Shown piece after piece: positions 25,765-35,407 of a stretch of DNA of 64,000 nucleotides; the stretch's first letter is position 1; each line of letters starts with the position of its first letter. The DNA is from Enterovibrio coralii (GTDB taxonomy: Bacteria; Pseudomonadota; Gammaproteobacteria; Enterobacterales; Vibrionaceae). A program made the translations under genes and the position numbers. The DNA lies in contig NZ_LNTY01000049.1 of assembly GCF_001559595.1 (NCBI RefSeq), positions 62,001 through 126,000 on the forward strand, in the 5' to 3' direction. A model generated the notes under the pieces. It was given only the letters and a program-made list of their open reading frames with translations, had not been told where the DNA came from and did not search any database.

Positions 25765-27675
25765 TTATGCGCCGATGACGCCGCCGTCTTTACGCGTGAT
25801 ACGCATGACGGTTGAACGAGGGACAGAGTTACCGCCATCAGGGAAGTGTGACGGTGCTAAGTCTTCACCTGGATGCTGAATGCCGACAAACATGGTTTTG
25901 TGGTCAGGTGAGAATGCGAGGCCTGTGATTTCACATGCGATTGGACCGGTCAGGAATCGACGAATTTCACCTGTGCTCGGGTCTGCACAAAGCATCTGGT
26001 TGTTACCCATGCCAGCAAAGTTGCCTTCGTTTGAGTATTTACCATCGGTTTGAATCCACAAGCGGCCTGCGGCGTCAAAACCAATACCATCTGGGCTGTT
26101 GAACATGTTGTCTTTGTTGATGTTGGCGGTGCCAGCCATCAGACCTTCTTGGACTTCAGGGTTGCCTGCCATGACAAAGATGTCCCAATCAAAATCAGAC
26201 GCTGTGTGGTTGCCACCTTTCGGTGCCCAACGGATGATATGGCCGTACGGGTTTTTCTCGCGAGGGTTAGCAATGTTCAGTGGCTGATTCTCTCTCACAC
26301 CGCGGTACTTGTTGTTGGTCAGAGTACAGAATGCTGTTTTGTTATCCGGATGCACGGCAACCCACTCAGGACGGTCCATGGTGGTTGCACCAACATGTGT
26401 GGCGGCTTTACGCGCAAAAATCATCACTTCAGCTTGGCTGTTGAAGCCATTTTCTGGCGTGAGGCCGTTTTTGCCAAAGGTGAGTTCTACCCATTCACCT
26501 TTCCCATTTAGCTCACCTTCTGTGCCGTTGAACTTCGCAACGTATAGGGTACCTTCTTCAAGAAGATCGCGGTTTGCTGCCAAATCGCCTGGCTTGTATT
26601 TGTTCTTGGAGACGAATTTATACAGGTGCTCACCACGCTCATCATCGCCAAGATACACCACAACATGGCCGTCATCATTGATGGTGAGTGCTGCATTTTC
26701 ATGTTTAAAGCGACCCAAAGCAGAACGCTTTTTCGGCGTAGACGTTGGATCCATTGGGTCGATTTCAACTACCCAACCAAAACGGTTTGGCTCATTAGGG
26801 GTTTTGGAAATGTCGAAACGGTCGTCATGTTTCCACCAGTCGTAACCCCAGTCTTTGTTCTTCACGCCATAGCGTTTGTACTCGTCGGTAAGCTCTACTT
26901 CTTTTGATGAAGCAAAGTAGCCGTTGAAGTTCTCTTCACACGCAAGGTATGTACCCCAAGGCGTTTGGCCATTTGCACAGTTGTTGTAGGTACCTAAGAT
27001 TTTCTTGCCTGATGGGTCGGCAGCGGTTTTCAGTAGGTCATTGCCAGCGGCTGGCCCCGTCATTTCCATCGGTGTATACGCAGTCACTTTGCGGTTCAAG
27101 CGACCATCAACATTCGCCTGCCATTTGCCGTCTTTTTTCACCAGTTCGATGATAGACACACCGTGGGCGGCTTGAGATTTACGCACATCGTCAGCCGTGA
27201 TGTTTTTGCCTTGGTGGGTGTAAAGGTATTCGTTGTTGGTGTACTCGTTGTTTGCAACGAGAACAGCACGATCTTCTGAGAGTGGGAAGAAGGTCATGCC
27301 GTCAGTGTTGTCACCATACTGCATTTCTTGCGCTTTAGAGTCGTTGCTTTGGCTGAATTTAGGAGAGGTTGGGAATAGTGGATCGCCCCATGAAATCAGT
27401 GTTTCAGCCACGTAGCCATCCGGAACAACAACCGTATCAGCAGTCGAAATAGGGATAGCTTCAAAACCCATCAGCTTAGTTTTGTCCATAGAGCCAGCAA
27501 CCGCTTTTGCGACAGGTGTTGTAGCAAAGAAGGCCACTGTCCCTGCAGCACTTGCTGCTCGGAGAAAATTACGACGGTTCATTGCCGCGTCGATAAAGCG
27601 GTTAAATTCGGGCTCGTGGTCCAGCTCACGTTGATCGTTGTGTTGGTTATATTCGCTCACAATGTCTTCCTTCAT
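25765..27675 (-). CDS. PhoX-type (DUF839) secreted alkaline phosphatase
   Basis: A 636-residue Tat-exported protein. The twin-arginine signal MNRRNFLRAASAAG lies near residue 33, followed by FFATTPVAKA as the cleavage region. The DUF839/PhoX body has the landmarks TPWGTYLACEENFNGYF, NKDWGYDWWKHDDRF, GRFKHENA, DRPEWVAVHP, NSPDGIGFDAAGRLWIQTDG and FVGIQHPGE. PhoX enzymes use Ca and Fe, act in the periplasm or outside the cell, and release phosphate from monoesters. No Pho box was identified upstream. It stands alone, divergent from the cytochrome genes. Confidence 0.9.
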   Translation of the reverse strand: MKEDIVSEYNQHNDQRELDHEPEFNRFIDAAMNRRNFLRAASAAGTVAFFATTPVAKAVAGSMDKTKLMGFEAIPISTADTVVVPDGYVAETLISWGDPLFPTSPKFSQSNDSKAQEMQYGDNTDGMTFFPLSEDRAVLVANNEYTNNEYLYTHQGKNITADDVRKSQAAHGVSIIELVKKDGKWQANVDGRLNRKVTAYTPMEMTGPAAGNDLLKTAADPSGKKILGTYNNCANGQTPWGTYLACEENFNGYFASSKEVELTDEYKRYGVKNKDWGYDWWKHDDRFDISKTPNEPNRFGWVVEIDPMDPTSTPKKRSALGRFKHENAALTINDDGHVVVYLGDDERGEHLYKFVSKNKYKPGDLAANRDLLEEGTLYVAKFNGTEGELNGKGEWVELTFGKNGLTPENGFNSQAEVMIFARKAATHVGATTMDRPEWVAVHPDNKTAFCTLTNNKYRGVRENQPLNIANPREKNPYGHIIRWAPKGGNHTASDFDWDIFVMAGNPEVQEGLMAGTANINKDNMFNSPDGIGFDAAGRLWIQTDGKYSNEGNFAGMGNNQMLCADPSTGEIRRFLTGPIACEITGLAFSPDHKTMFVGIQHPGEDLAPSHFPDGGNSVPRSTVMRITRKDGGVIGA

Positions 27676-27963
27676 TTTGTTGACACGACGTGTAGACGTT
27701 TAATTTGTTATGAAGGCGAATACTGGTGCCTTCGTGTTAAAAATTAGTGAAAAACCCATGAAGAAAAGATGTCATGTGAGCGACTTACACTAAATATTGG
27801 TAGATGCAGCAGCAGAAAATACGCATATTGATCAGTATAAGCGTGATCGAGTTAACGTCACCAAGGAGGATAAGAGGGACAAAACGTGGCGGAAGGTTGA
27901 TCAGACACAAGGCGATTTACAAGGTTGTAGGACATGCTATGTGTGCTTTATGGAGAAAATAGC

Positions 27964-28301
27964 ATGCTCAACAAAAAACAACTCTTCACCGTATTCCCTC
28001 TTCTTATTGCATCCACCATGGCGAATGCCGATTGGGAGGGGGATGCAAAGCTTGGCCAAGAAAAAGCCTACACCTGTCAGTTTTGTCATGGTGCAACGGG
28101 CTACGCTAACGTCGACGGTTATCCGCACATCAACGGTCAAAACGCCAAATACATTTATAACGCGATGCTGGCGTATCAAAAGGGTGAGCGAACAACCCAA
28201 TGGGGTTAATGATGCAGCAGCAAATGAAGCCGTTGTCAGAAAAAGACATGGCTGATATTGCGGCATTTTACGCATCGCAGCCTGCAGGAAAACCCGAGTA
28301 A
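27964..28301 (+). CDS. c-type cytochrome, c553-like (frameshift)
   Basis: A small periplasmic cytochrome: signal peptide ending STMANA, one haem site CQFCH near residue 37, then the GYPHINGQNAKYIYNAMLAYQKGER segment. A missing A near 28191 diverts the frame. Restoring it continues NNPMGLMMQQQMKPLSEKDMADIAAFYASQ, supplying the axial Met and the C-terminal helix expected of this family. The repaired protein is about 112 residues. It probably passes electrons to a partner oxidase; a cytochrome b gene lies downstream on the same strand. Confidence 0.8.
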
Positions 28302-28642
28302 CGGCAGCATCACCTGTTTCTCTCGTCTTGTGATATTCCCTGCGCAAATCGGCCAATCTTAGCGGCTAATGCATAGGTTCAATCTCTCCTCCATGCGCCT
28401 TTCACGTGTGTGGGGGAGCTTGAAAATGCATTGGATATGACGACTAGACGGCCAGCTTACCGCTTCCTGTGCGCGTTTCTAATGACTAAGTATACAAGCA
28501 GGGTTAGCCTTGAAAATCCAGTCATGAAACCGTCAAAAACATAAATTAGTAATAACTAAGATTGAATTTCTGACAATTGAATCAATGTGCTTCAGGAGTA
28601 GTATTTACGCTTTACTAGATGTTACGCGATAGGTACTCGCCG

Positions 28643-29209
28643 ATGGCTACCACCTCCAATAAAAGCCTCTCTGCTGGCTTTTCATATCTTTTTGCTAGCC
28701 TGCCAAAAATCGAGAAATGGTTTCATCTCGCCGTTGTGGTTTGGGTGATTGGGCAACTCTTATCGTCGTTTGCTATGCATGTCCATGGTGACACGCCGGC
28801 GTCTGCACTTACCTTCATCGACAAATTTCACATGTACAGTGGGATAGCATTAGCCCCTGTTGCGCTGGTTTTCTGTGGTGTGATTTTGAAACGTCGCTCA
28901 GTGAGCAATATGTATCCGTGGTTGTCCTTGGATTTTTCGGTCATCAAAGACGATTTGCAAACCTTGCTCAAATTACAATTGCCAGAAGCGCGCCCCAAAG
29001 GGCTAGCGGCGACCGTTGAGGGACTGGGGCTTCTGGCATTGCTTCTAGCAATTGCAACAGGGGTGACATGGTATGTTTTCTTCTCTCTTGATGGCTCTGC
29101 ACCATTGCTTCTTTCAATACACAAAACAGCAGTAGGGGCTATTGAAGCTTACCTCTATGGCCATGGTATTTTTGCGTTGCTGCATCTTGTTGATTGGATG
29201 AGGAAGTAA
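28643..29209 (+). CDS. cytochrome b/b561-like membrane protein
   Basis: A 188-residue protein with four hydrophobic helices (residues about 25-45, 63-80, 130-150 and 165-182). Histidines sit at helix ends where haem b would bind: EKWFHLAVVVWV, DKFHMYSGIALAP, LSIHKTAVGAIE and YGHGIFALLHLVDW. This is the cytochrome b561/Ni-hydrogenase b layout. The start may be 28643 (MATTSNKSLS) or 28619; no strong ribosome site favours either. It lies 341 bases after the cytochrome c gene, so co-transcription is uncertain. Confidence 0.75.
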   Translation: MATTSNKSLSAGFSYLFASLPKIEKWFHLAVVVWVIGQLLSSFAMHVHGDTPASALTFIDKFHMYSGIALAPVALVFCGVILKRRSVSNMYPWLSLDFSVIKDDLQTLLKLQLPEARPKGLAATVEGLGLLALLLAIATGVTWYVFFSLDGSAPLLLSIHKTAVGAIEAYLYGHGIFALLHLVDWMRK

Positions 29210-29301
29210 ACCGCGCAATCCACTTACTGCCGATAAGCTTTGATTGCGCTTCAATGTGGTCGCTGATACTGTGCACCCAAATTTTTTCGAGATAGATCAT
29301 T

Positions 29302-29760
29302 ATGACAACGATTTGGGTGGATGCGGATGCGTGTCCGACAGTGATTAAAGAAGTCCTTTATCGCGCAGCAGACCGCACTGAAACGCCGTTGGTACTGGTG
29401 GCGAACCAAGGTCTGAGAACACCGCCATCGCGTTTTATTCGCAGCATTCAGGTGGAAAAGGGCTTTGATATCGCTGATAACGAAATCGTGAGACGAGTGA
29501 ATGCGGGTGATTTAGTGATTACTGCAGATATTCCGCTTGCGTCAGAAGTCATCGAAAAATCTGCGGTAGCCCTGAATCCTCGTGGTGAGTTGTATACGCC
29601 AGAGAACATCCGTCAGCGGCTGAACATGCGAGACTTTATGGATACCTTGCGCTCGAGTGGTATTCAAACGGGTGGGCCTGCGGCGATAAGTCAACAAGAC
29701 CGCCAAATGTTTGCAAATGAACTCGATAAGTTTTTGCAGCGCAGCAAAGCCCGTCGTTAA
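29302..29760 (+). CDS. yaiI: YaiI/YqxD family protein (UPF0178)
   Basis: A 152-residue cytosolic protein with the complete UPF0178 pattern: [22 protein letters not shown] at the N-terminus (a metal-binding PIN-like acidic motif), then [21 protein letters not shown] and the tail [20 protein letters not shown]. The PIN-like fold suggests a nuclease, but the family's function is not established. Length is standard. It stands alone and ends in a strong terminator. Confidence 0.92.
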   Translation: MTTIWVDADACPTVIKEVLYRAADRTETPLVLVANQGLRTPPSRFIRSIQVEKGFDIADNEIVRRVNAGDLVITADIPLASEVIEKSAVALNPRGELYTPENIRQRLNMRDFMDTLRSSGIQTGGPAAISQQDRQMFANELDKFLQRSKARR

Positions 29761-29779
29761 CGGTTGAGTTGAATACAAT

Positions 29780-29808
29780 AAAAAGGGAGCCAAGAAGGCT
29801 CCCTTTTT
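29780..29808. terminator. bidirectional terminator
   Basis: AAAAAGGGAGCC, a five-base loop, GGCTCCCTTTTT between the convergent yaiI gene and the DUF4394/Calx-beta gene. Confidence 0.9.
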
Positions 29809-29821
29809 CGTTTGTTCTCAA

Positions 29822-31501
29822 TTAGTTGAAAATCTTGCTCCAACAACCATTTGAACAGTTCACATCTTTGTTGTGATGCAGCTGAGCGCGGTGACCGGTT
29901 TTCACGTTGTAGTATTTACCGTTCGGACCTTTCAGGCGTGCCCACGCAATATCACCAGATTGGTAGTAGCGCTCATGGTTTGAATGTTGCTCATAGTACA
30001 GACCGCCGCTGCTGATGGAGATGCTACGGAGATGTCCACCTGTTTTGTAGAACTCAAGCGTCGTACCTGCTGGAATGGTGCCGTTGATTCTCGCGTGTAC
30101 ACCACGAATCCACTGATCTTTGGTGCCCCAGTTACCGCCGCGGCTGCCGTGCCACCATACGCCACTGTTGTTGGCTGCATTTTGCAGCAAGGTATCGATG
30201 TTTGGATCATTATCGATAATAGTGACGTTCGCTGAACCTTGATCGCTCTTATCAGTGTTGATCCACGCTTGCATCGTGAAGTACTCGTTGTTTTCGTGCG
30301 TAGTGTCATTCACTGTAGGCACGCCAACACGAACGTTAGTTACGCCTTGAGGCAAGGTTACTTGCGTACCTGACGACGACAGCGTCGCAGTGCCTGTGGT
30401 GTTGTCAGAGTAGAGCAATGCCACAGAATTGCGGTAGTCGCTGTTCAGCACCGCACTGCCATTGACCAACGCCAGTGTCAGTTTGGTGGTGTCATTCGCC
30501 GTTGCTTTATCAAAGCTCACGGTGAAGTAAGCGGTTGAGCCTTCGTTTACCGAGCTCGCATTTGCGGTGAGGCCTGATACTTCAGATTTCTCATCACTAG
30601 GGAACTTGGTGGTCTCGTAACAAGTGTGATCTTCGGATGTCACGGTACCCATTGCACTGATACGGCTTGGAAACAGACCTACCAATACTTTTTCACCGGT
30701 TGATGGCTTCAAGCGGAATAACATGTTGCTGTTCACATTACCCGATACGTTTTGGTTTTTAGCCGCCACCATCATTTGGCCGTTCTGGTCGAGCGTCGCA
30801 GAGGTAACGAAATCAATAAAGTGGAACGCTTTCATTGTCAGCGCACCATTGGTGGTGTTCACCGAGAAGGTACGGTTGTTAGTAACAAACAGCAACTCAC
30901 CGTCTTGGTAAACGAAGTCACCCCAGTTAGTAAAGCCGCCGTTTTTCAGATCTTGCGGGAAGTTACCAACATGGGTCGTTGTGCCTGTGGAAGGGTCGAC
31001 TTTAAAAATGGTTTGAGAGTCAGACGCAAACAATTCACCCGAATCTGGGTTGAAGGCCATACGTAGAATTTGTTTCTTCGTTGTTGGACCTGCAACGTGA
31101 TTGCCAGTGGCAGGGTCCATGTAACCCAATTGATATGCTTTCAACGTGCGTGCATGAAGATCCAGGTTTTTGAACTCTTCTGCGGTCACATCGTCTTCGG
31201 GGCCTTTGATATGGTAAGAGGTAGGCTGAGGCGCGCTCGCGTAGTAAAGACGGTCAGTAATGCGGTCATAAGACATGGTTGATGTACTGAACAGGGCGCG
31301 AGAGTGGTATTCCTCACGAGTAGATGAATCGCCAAAGTAGTCAGAACCCATTTTCTTCAGCTCTTGAACGTCCATCAACAAGCCAATGTGACCACGGCCA
31401 GCATTCATGGAATACACGTTACCCGCACAGCTCGCCATCGCTTGCACAGATGTCATTGTGCCAGCGAGGATTGCTGCAGATATCAGAGTCTTCTTCATCA
31501 T
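29822..31501 (-). CDS. exported DUF4394 protein with Calx-beta and C-terminal domain
   Basis: A 559-residue secreted protein. After a signal peptide ending VQAMA, residues ~24-300 form a DUF4394 propeller-like part (SMNAGRGHIGLLMDV, FNPDSGELFASD, FTNWGDFVYQDGELLFVTNN). Residues ~315-425 are a Calx-beta-type domain (VNEGSTAYFTVSFDKA, ending HENNEYFTMQAW, TIIDNDPN). The last ~120 residues (SGVWWHGSRGGNWGTKDQW...CSNGCWSKIFN) are a Trp- and Gly-rich module I do not recognise. The propeller part is paralogous to the gene at 21895-22818. Multi-domain layout suggests a surface or extracellular binding protein. Confidence 0.82.
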   Translation of the reverse strand: MMKKTLISAAILAGTMTSVQAMASCAGNVYSMNAGRGHIGLLMDVQELKKMGSDYFGDSSTREEYHSRALFSTSTMSYDRITDRLYYASAPQPTSYHIKGPEDDVTAEEFKNLDLHARTLKAYQLGYMDPATGNHVAGPTTKKQILRMAFNPDSGELFASDSQTIFKVDPSTGTTTHVGNFPQDLKNGGFTNWGDFVYQDGELLFVTNNRTFSVNTTNGALTMKAFHFIDFVTSATLDQNGQMMVAAKNQNVSGNVNSNMLFRLKPSTGEKVLVGLFPSRISAMGTVTSEDHTCYETTKFPSDEKSEVSGLTANASSVNEGSTAYFTVSFDKATANDTTKLTLALVNGSAVLNSDYRNSVALLYSDNTTGTATLSSSGTQVTLPQGVTNVRVGVPTVNDTTHENNEYFTMQAWINTDKSDQGSANVTIIDNDPNIDTLLQNAANNSGVWWHGSRGGNWGTKDQWIRGVHARINGTIPAGTTLEFYKTGGHLRSISISSGGLYYEQHSNHERYYQSGDIAWARLKGPNGKYYNVKTGHRAQLHHNKDVNCSNGCWSKIFN

Positions 31502-31955
31502 GGTGTTACCTTATCCCTTCCAATTAGCGAACCTTACTCTCGAACAAGAAACCTTTTAGGTCCTACCTTTGCCGGCTCCCCGGTTATCTCCATATCGAGT
31601 AAGACAAAATTAAATATGTGATTGGTGTTTTCCAACCAACTGCCCAGAGAGTATTTGTGAATAGAAGGGATGTCTTTCTCATAAATAAGACATTAAGTTT
31701 TTTAGTGTTTTTTAATTAAAACACCATAAGTCTCAAAGACAGGGCGAATTAGAAACAGGTGAATCGAAAATTGGACTTGTCTGTCGATAGTATGACGAGA
31801 GTGATTAAAAAAGACTGAACGCTGAAATTAATATTTGTTCAGTAGGTTCTTATCGCATGGCGGATTATTGACGATTGACTCAAAATGTAAACAAACCCTC
31901 GTAATAATAACCATATGTAAGACAAGTGCTTATTTATCAAGAACTCATACATTAG
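31502..31955. other. AT-rich intergenic region
   Basis: About 450 bases between two minus-strand genes. The part next to 31501 should hold the promoter of the DUF4394/Calx-beta gene. No open frame with a ribosome site, tRNA or clear hairpin is seen. Confidence 0.35.
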
Positions 31956-32810
31956 TTAATGCTTATCGAAGTAGTCTTTGCGGCGAATATACTTGTCCAT
32001 AAAGTGGTAGGCGATAGGGCGCAAAAGCCAGCTTGTCAGCACACGGATGATACGCACGAGCGATGGCATGTTGTGATAGATGCGATTGTTGTGCAGCCAT
32101 AGCAACTCTCCCACATGCCAGAAAAGCAAAGGAATGCCAGGAAGGAATGTGACGATATCGACGTCGCAGCAGATACGGTAAGTTTTGTGTTTGAGGCCGT
32201 ATAACCGCTTGAAGTTCCAGTATCCCGTAGCGGGCTGTCCAAACGTAACAATGCGTTTTATCGCGCCTGGATATTTCTGCTCCAGAATTTCCCCTGCAAT
32301 GACCGCCATGCTGCCCCCTGAAGAGTGACCCGTCATTGACAGCCGTTTACCTTCTTGAAGTAAGGGGAAAACACTCGACTCCAACGCTTCCATGACGCTA
32401 TGACCTTGGAAGTCACCCCCTTGCATAGATTGCTGGAGATCTGCTTGTTGGCTCAATGAGAGTTTTTCGAAATCGCGATTAAGGAAACGCCGTTTTACGC
32501 GACTGGGTTGCCGCAGCAGAAACTGAAACCCCCAATGTACGTGTCCAACATGACGAGGTGCGTCAACGCGACTTGGAACAACAACTAAGTTGAGTAACCA
32601 ATCCCAGATACTTTGAGAGCCTTTAAAAACAACGACAACGTCGCCATCTTCGCGCCACAAAACGCGAATAATGGTTTGTCCCCAACGGTTGCTGATGTCT
32701 TTTCGACCTTGAGGTGAAAAGCCATATTTGAGGTGATCAAATGTCTTCGGATACGCGTCTCTGCATAGGATCGCGTAACGTTCGTATTGATAACGCTTAA
32801 GCCGTTTCAC
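31956..32810 (-). CDS. class 3 lipase-family protein
   Basis: A 284-residue alpha/beta hydrolase of the Lipase_3 type. The nucleophile elbow is MTGHSSGGSMAVIA with Ser163, the oxyanion-side strand is VVVVFKGSQSIWDW, and the later FGQPATGYWNFKRL and DVDIVTFLPGIP carry the expected Asp. A His for the triad is available in HNNRIYHNMP. There is no signal peptide, so it is cytosolic or membrane-associated unless exported otherwise. It is probably monocistronic. Confidence 0.85.
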   Translation of the reverse strand: MKRLKRYQYERYAILCRDAYPKTFDHLKYGFSPQGRKDISNRWGQTIIRVLWREDGDVVVVFKGSQSIWDWLLNLVVVPSRVDAPRHVGHVHWGFQFLLRQPSRVKRRFLNRDFEKLSLSQQADLQQSMQGGDFQGHSVMEALESSVFPLLQEGKRLSMTGHSSGGSMAVIAGEILEQKYPGAIKRIVTFGQPATGYWNFKRLYGLKHKTYRICCDVDIVTFLPGIPLLFWHVGELLWLHNNRIYHNMPSLVRIIRVLTSWLLRPIAYHFMDKYIRRKDYFDKH

Positions 32811-32930
32811 CTGTGTCTTCAGACAAAATGAGGTAAGAAATCAAAAGTATAGAAGGGGAAGATGACGATTAGACGACAGTGTGAAGAGGTAAGCGGCACA
32901 ATGCGTAACGCACTATGCCGCGAACCGTTT

Positions 32931-33434
32931 TTAATCGTAGTGCTGCAGAAATGGTGTGATGTGGGTGTTGTATGTCAGTGCTTTAATTGCACCGTGATTT
33001 CGGATGATCCACTCTGCTTTTCTCGCGTTCCCAATGCCAATGATGACTTGAACAAGTAGTTTCAAATCGCGCAACCAGCGGGACTTTTGATCTTCGCTCC
33101 AGTCATTGCGGTAGATTTCCAAGTAGTGTTCAACCCACCAATATGACCCACGGATAAAGGCTGCAATGATGTTGGTGGCCGGTTGGATTTCCTCATCTTT
33201 TCCATCAATGGAGTAGGCATCTGATAAAGGCTGCCCTTGAGAGAACGATGCGTAGTTTTTGCAGTGTTTGTAAAGTGCCAGTTGAAGCGCAGAGGCGGAG
33301 TCGCAATGCTCCAGTGTCAACGTGGTCACTGGCATATGCTTGGTATTTTGTCGGAAAAGCTCAACGGTTCGCTTACCCGGTAACAATCTTTCTATGACGT
33401 AAAAAACATCGATGCTGATGAGTTGATTACTCAA
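32931..33434 (-). CDS. hypothetical protein, 167 residues
   Basis: I do not recognise a family. The protein is soluble and mostly helical, with a Trp-rich middle (GSYWWVEHYLEIYRNDWSEDQKSRWLRDLKLL) and no signal peptide. The length and clean frame support a real gene. It is co-directional with the lipase gene 120 bases downstream, perhaps in one transcript. The start ATG at 33434 follows TCCAAGGAAAAGAC on its own strand, a good ribosome site. Confidence 0.65.
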   Translation of the reverse strand: MSNQLISIDVFYVIERLLPGKRTVELFRQNTKHMPVTTLTLEHCDSASALQLALYKHCKNYASFSQGQPLSDAYSIDGKDEEIQPATNIIAAFIRGSYWWVEHYLEIYRNDWSEDQKSRWLRDLKLLVQVIIGIGNARKAEWIIRNHGAIKALTYNTHITPFLQHYD

Positions 33435-33754
33435 TGTCTTTTCCTTGGATGTTGATAAACGATCAACATAAATGTGTTTTCAGTGAGATAGAGAGAATAC
33501 CGCGTCAAAATTCAAAACGGAATCACTCCGCAGTTCTCCTTTCCTGCCGCCATACGTGGTGATGCCTAAAAATGTGCGCTTCAGTCCAAATTTTCTGGCT
33601 GTTGCAGAGGTTTCAAAAGCTAAAAACCAATATGCTCGCAAACTTTGTAGCGTAACTGTTATGAATGCAGTAATCGTTGGGTACGCAATGTTTTCAATCG
33701 TCAAAAGTGATTAATAATTAGTCGTTTACTGGGCATCTAGCACAAGGAGTTCGT

Positions 33755-35062
33755 ATGAAGAAAATAATAGCAGGTGCAGCATTGAGTGCTTGTTTGGCAG
33801 CACCAGCTTTTGCAGATAATCACGTTGTTGGCGGCTATTTTGCGGATTGGCAATATGCCAATAAAGACAACCCGTATGTCGTGGATGATATCCCTGCAGA
33901 AAACCTAACTCACATCATTTATGCGTTTTTGAGTATGTGTGGACCACACACTGGCGCATCTGAGTTGGTGCAAGAACAAGTCGCAAAAGCATGTAAGGGA
34001 AAAGAACCTTTCACCGCGATCGTTGTTGACCAAGAAGCAGCCCTAGAGAAAGACTTCGGCCGTGTGCGCGCAAGAGTGCCGTATGAAGGCCACTTTGGTC
34101 AGCTTGCTGATCTGAAAGCAGAGCACCCACACGTGACGATTCTGCCTTCATTTGGCGGTTGGACAATGTCTGAACCTTTCCATGCCATGGCGAAAGATGA
34201 TGCTGCCATCAAACACTTTGCAAAAACAGCGGTAGAGCTGATTGCGAAGTATGACTTCTTTGGTGGTATTGATCTGGACTGGGAATACCCGGGGGGCGGT
34301 GGCTTAACCACGTCACCGTGGAACCCAGAAACCAAAATGGAAGAAGCTCAGCAACTTGCGGAAAAAGAAGCGTTTACGACTCTGGTGAAATCGCTAAGAG
34401 CAGAATTGGATGCGCTATCCGCGAAAACGGGTAAGGATTACGAGCTTTCAACCGCTGTCGGTGTAGGCCAAAAAGCGGCTTACATGGATTGGGAAACGGT
34501 TGCACCGCTGATGAACAACATGTACGCCATGACGTATGACTTCTTGGGTGGATGGGGACCGCAAACAGGTCACTTGACCAATCTACACGCTACCGATCGT
34601 AGCTGGTGGGGTATGGGTGCCGATGTCTTCATTCAACAGATGATCGACCTAGGTGTGCCAAAAGATAAGCTGGTCTTGGGTGCGGCGTTCTATGGTCGCG
34701 GTTGGGAAGGCTCTCAGTTTGATGGCACAACGACATCGTCAGACCTTGCGTCTGAAAAAGGTGCGAGCTTTGGTACGGGTGAGCCGGGTTACTTCATGTA
34801 TTGGGACTTGAAGAAAAACTACGGTAAAGCACAAGGCTACCAATATGGTTACGACGAAGAGTCTGAAGCCCCTTACCTCTGGAACCCTGAGAAGAAAGTG
34901 TTCATCTCGTTTGAAGATGCACGTTCAGTGAAAGCAAAAGCGGAATGGGCGAAGCAGCAAGGTCTGGCTGGCGTATTCACGTGGGAACTGTCGGGCGATC
35001 CGAACGATGAGCTATCTGCAGTAATGGCTGAAGTGCTGCAAAGCAAAACGGCGAAAAACTAA
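33755..35062 (+). CDS. GH18 chitinase
   Basis: A 435-residue secreted chitinase that hydrolyses beta-1,4-GlcNAc links. It has a signal peptide MKKIIAGAALSACLAAPAFA, then a GH18 barrel beginning VVGGYFADWQYANK. The SxGG motif is present as PSFGGWTMS, and the catalytic DxxDxDxE as GGIDLDWEYP near residues 169-178. Substrate-site YDFLGGWG and the final GVFTWELSGD are also intact. There is no chitin-binding module, so it is a single-domain form. AAGGAG precedes the ATG. Two terminators follow in tandem. Confidence 0.95.
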   Translation: MKKIIAGAALSACLAAPAFADNHVVGGYFADWQYANKDNPYVVDDIPAENLTHIIYAFLSMCGPHTGASELVQEQVAKACKGKEPFTAIVVDQEAALEKDFGRVRARVPYEGHFGQLADLKAEHPHVTILPSFGGWTMSEPFHAMAKDDAAIKHFAKTAVELIAKYDFFGGIDLDWEYPGGGGLTTSPWNPETKMEEAQQLAEKEAFTTLVKSLRAELDALSAKTGKDYELSTAVGVGQKAAYMDWETVAPLMNNMYAMTYDFLGGWGPQTGHLTNLHATDRSWWGMGADVFIQQMIDLGVPKDKLVLGAAFYGRGWEGSQFDGTTTSSDLASEKGASFGTGEPGYFMYWDLKKNYGKAQGYQYGYDEESEAPYLWNPEKKVFISFEDARSVKAKAEWAKQQGLAGVFTWELSGDPNDELSAVMAEVLQSKTAKN

Positions 35063-35075
35063 TAGAACTTTCTAT

Positions 35076-35107
35076 AAAAAAACACCGCTAACGAGCGGTG
35101 TTTTTTT
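35076..35107. terminator. first terminator after the chitinase gene
   Basis: AAAAAAACACCGCT, a short loop, AGCGGTGTTTTTTT; classic intrinsic terminator 14 bases after the stop. Confidence 0.9.
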
Positions 35108-35134
35108 ATCCTTGAAAAGTAAAAAAACAGAAAA

Positions 35135-35162
35135 ACAAAACCCCGCATTAGCGGGGTTTTGT
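35135..35162. terminator. second terminator
   Basis: ACAAAACCCCGC, ATTA, GCGGGGTTTTGT: a perfect 12-bp stem. It is positioned to back up the chitinase terminator. Confidence 0.85.
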
Positions 35163-35407
35163 CGTTTTCAGCAAGCAAAGATATCTTTGTTTTTGTTTGT
35201 ATGCTGAAACTATAGACTTCTGAGAAATGCCTGTCTACGGGTTGCATAACCTTTGTTAAATGTTGGGCTGGGCATCACTTTTATAATGCAACAAATTATG
35301 TTGCATAAATTTCTTGGAGATGCACTTCCAAAGTTGTGCTTAATTCGCAGCAAATTTGGAAATCTATGCTTGTAAATAATTGTTTACATTGCTGTTTAAT
35401 TAGTGAG

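Noticed and set aside
27797..28356. Overlapping reading frames on both strands around the cytochrome c gene
   Set aside because: The CQFCH haem motif with signal peptide and the restored C-terminal helix identify the real gene; the others have no domains.
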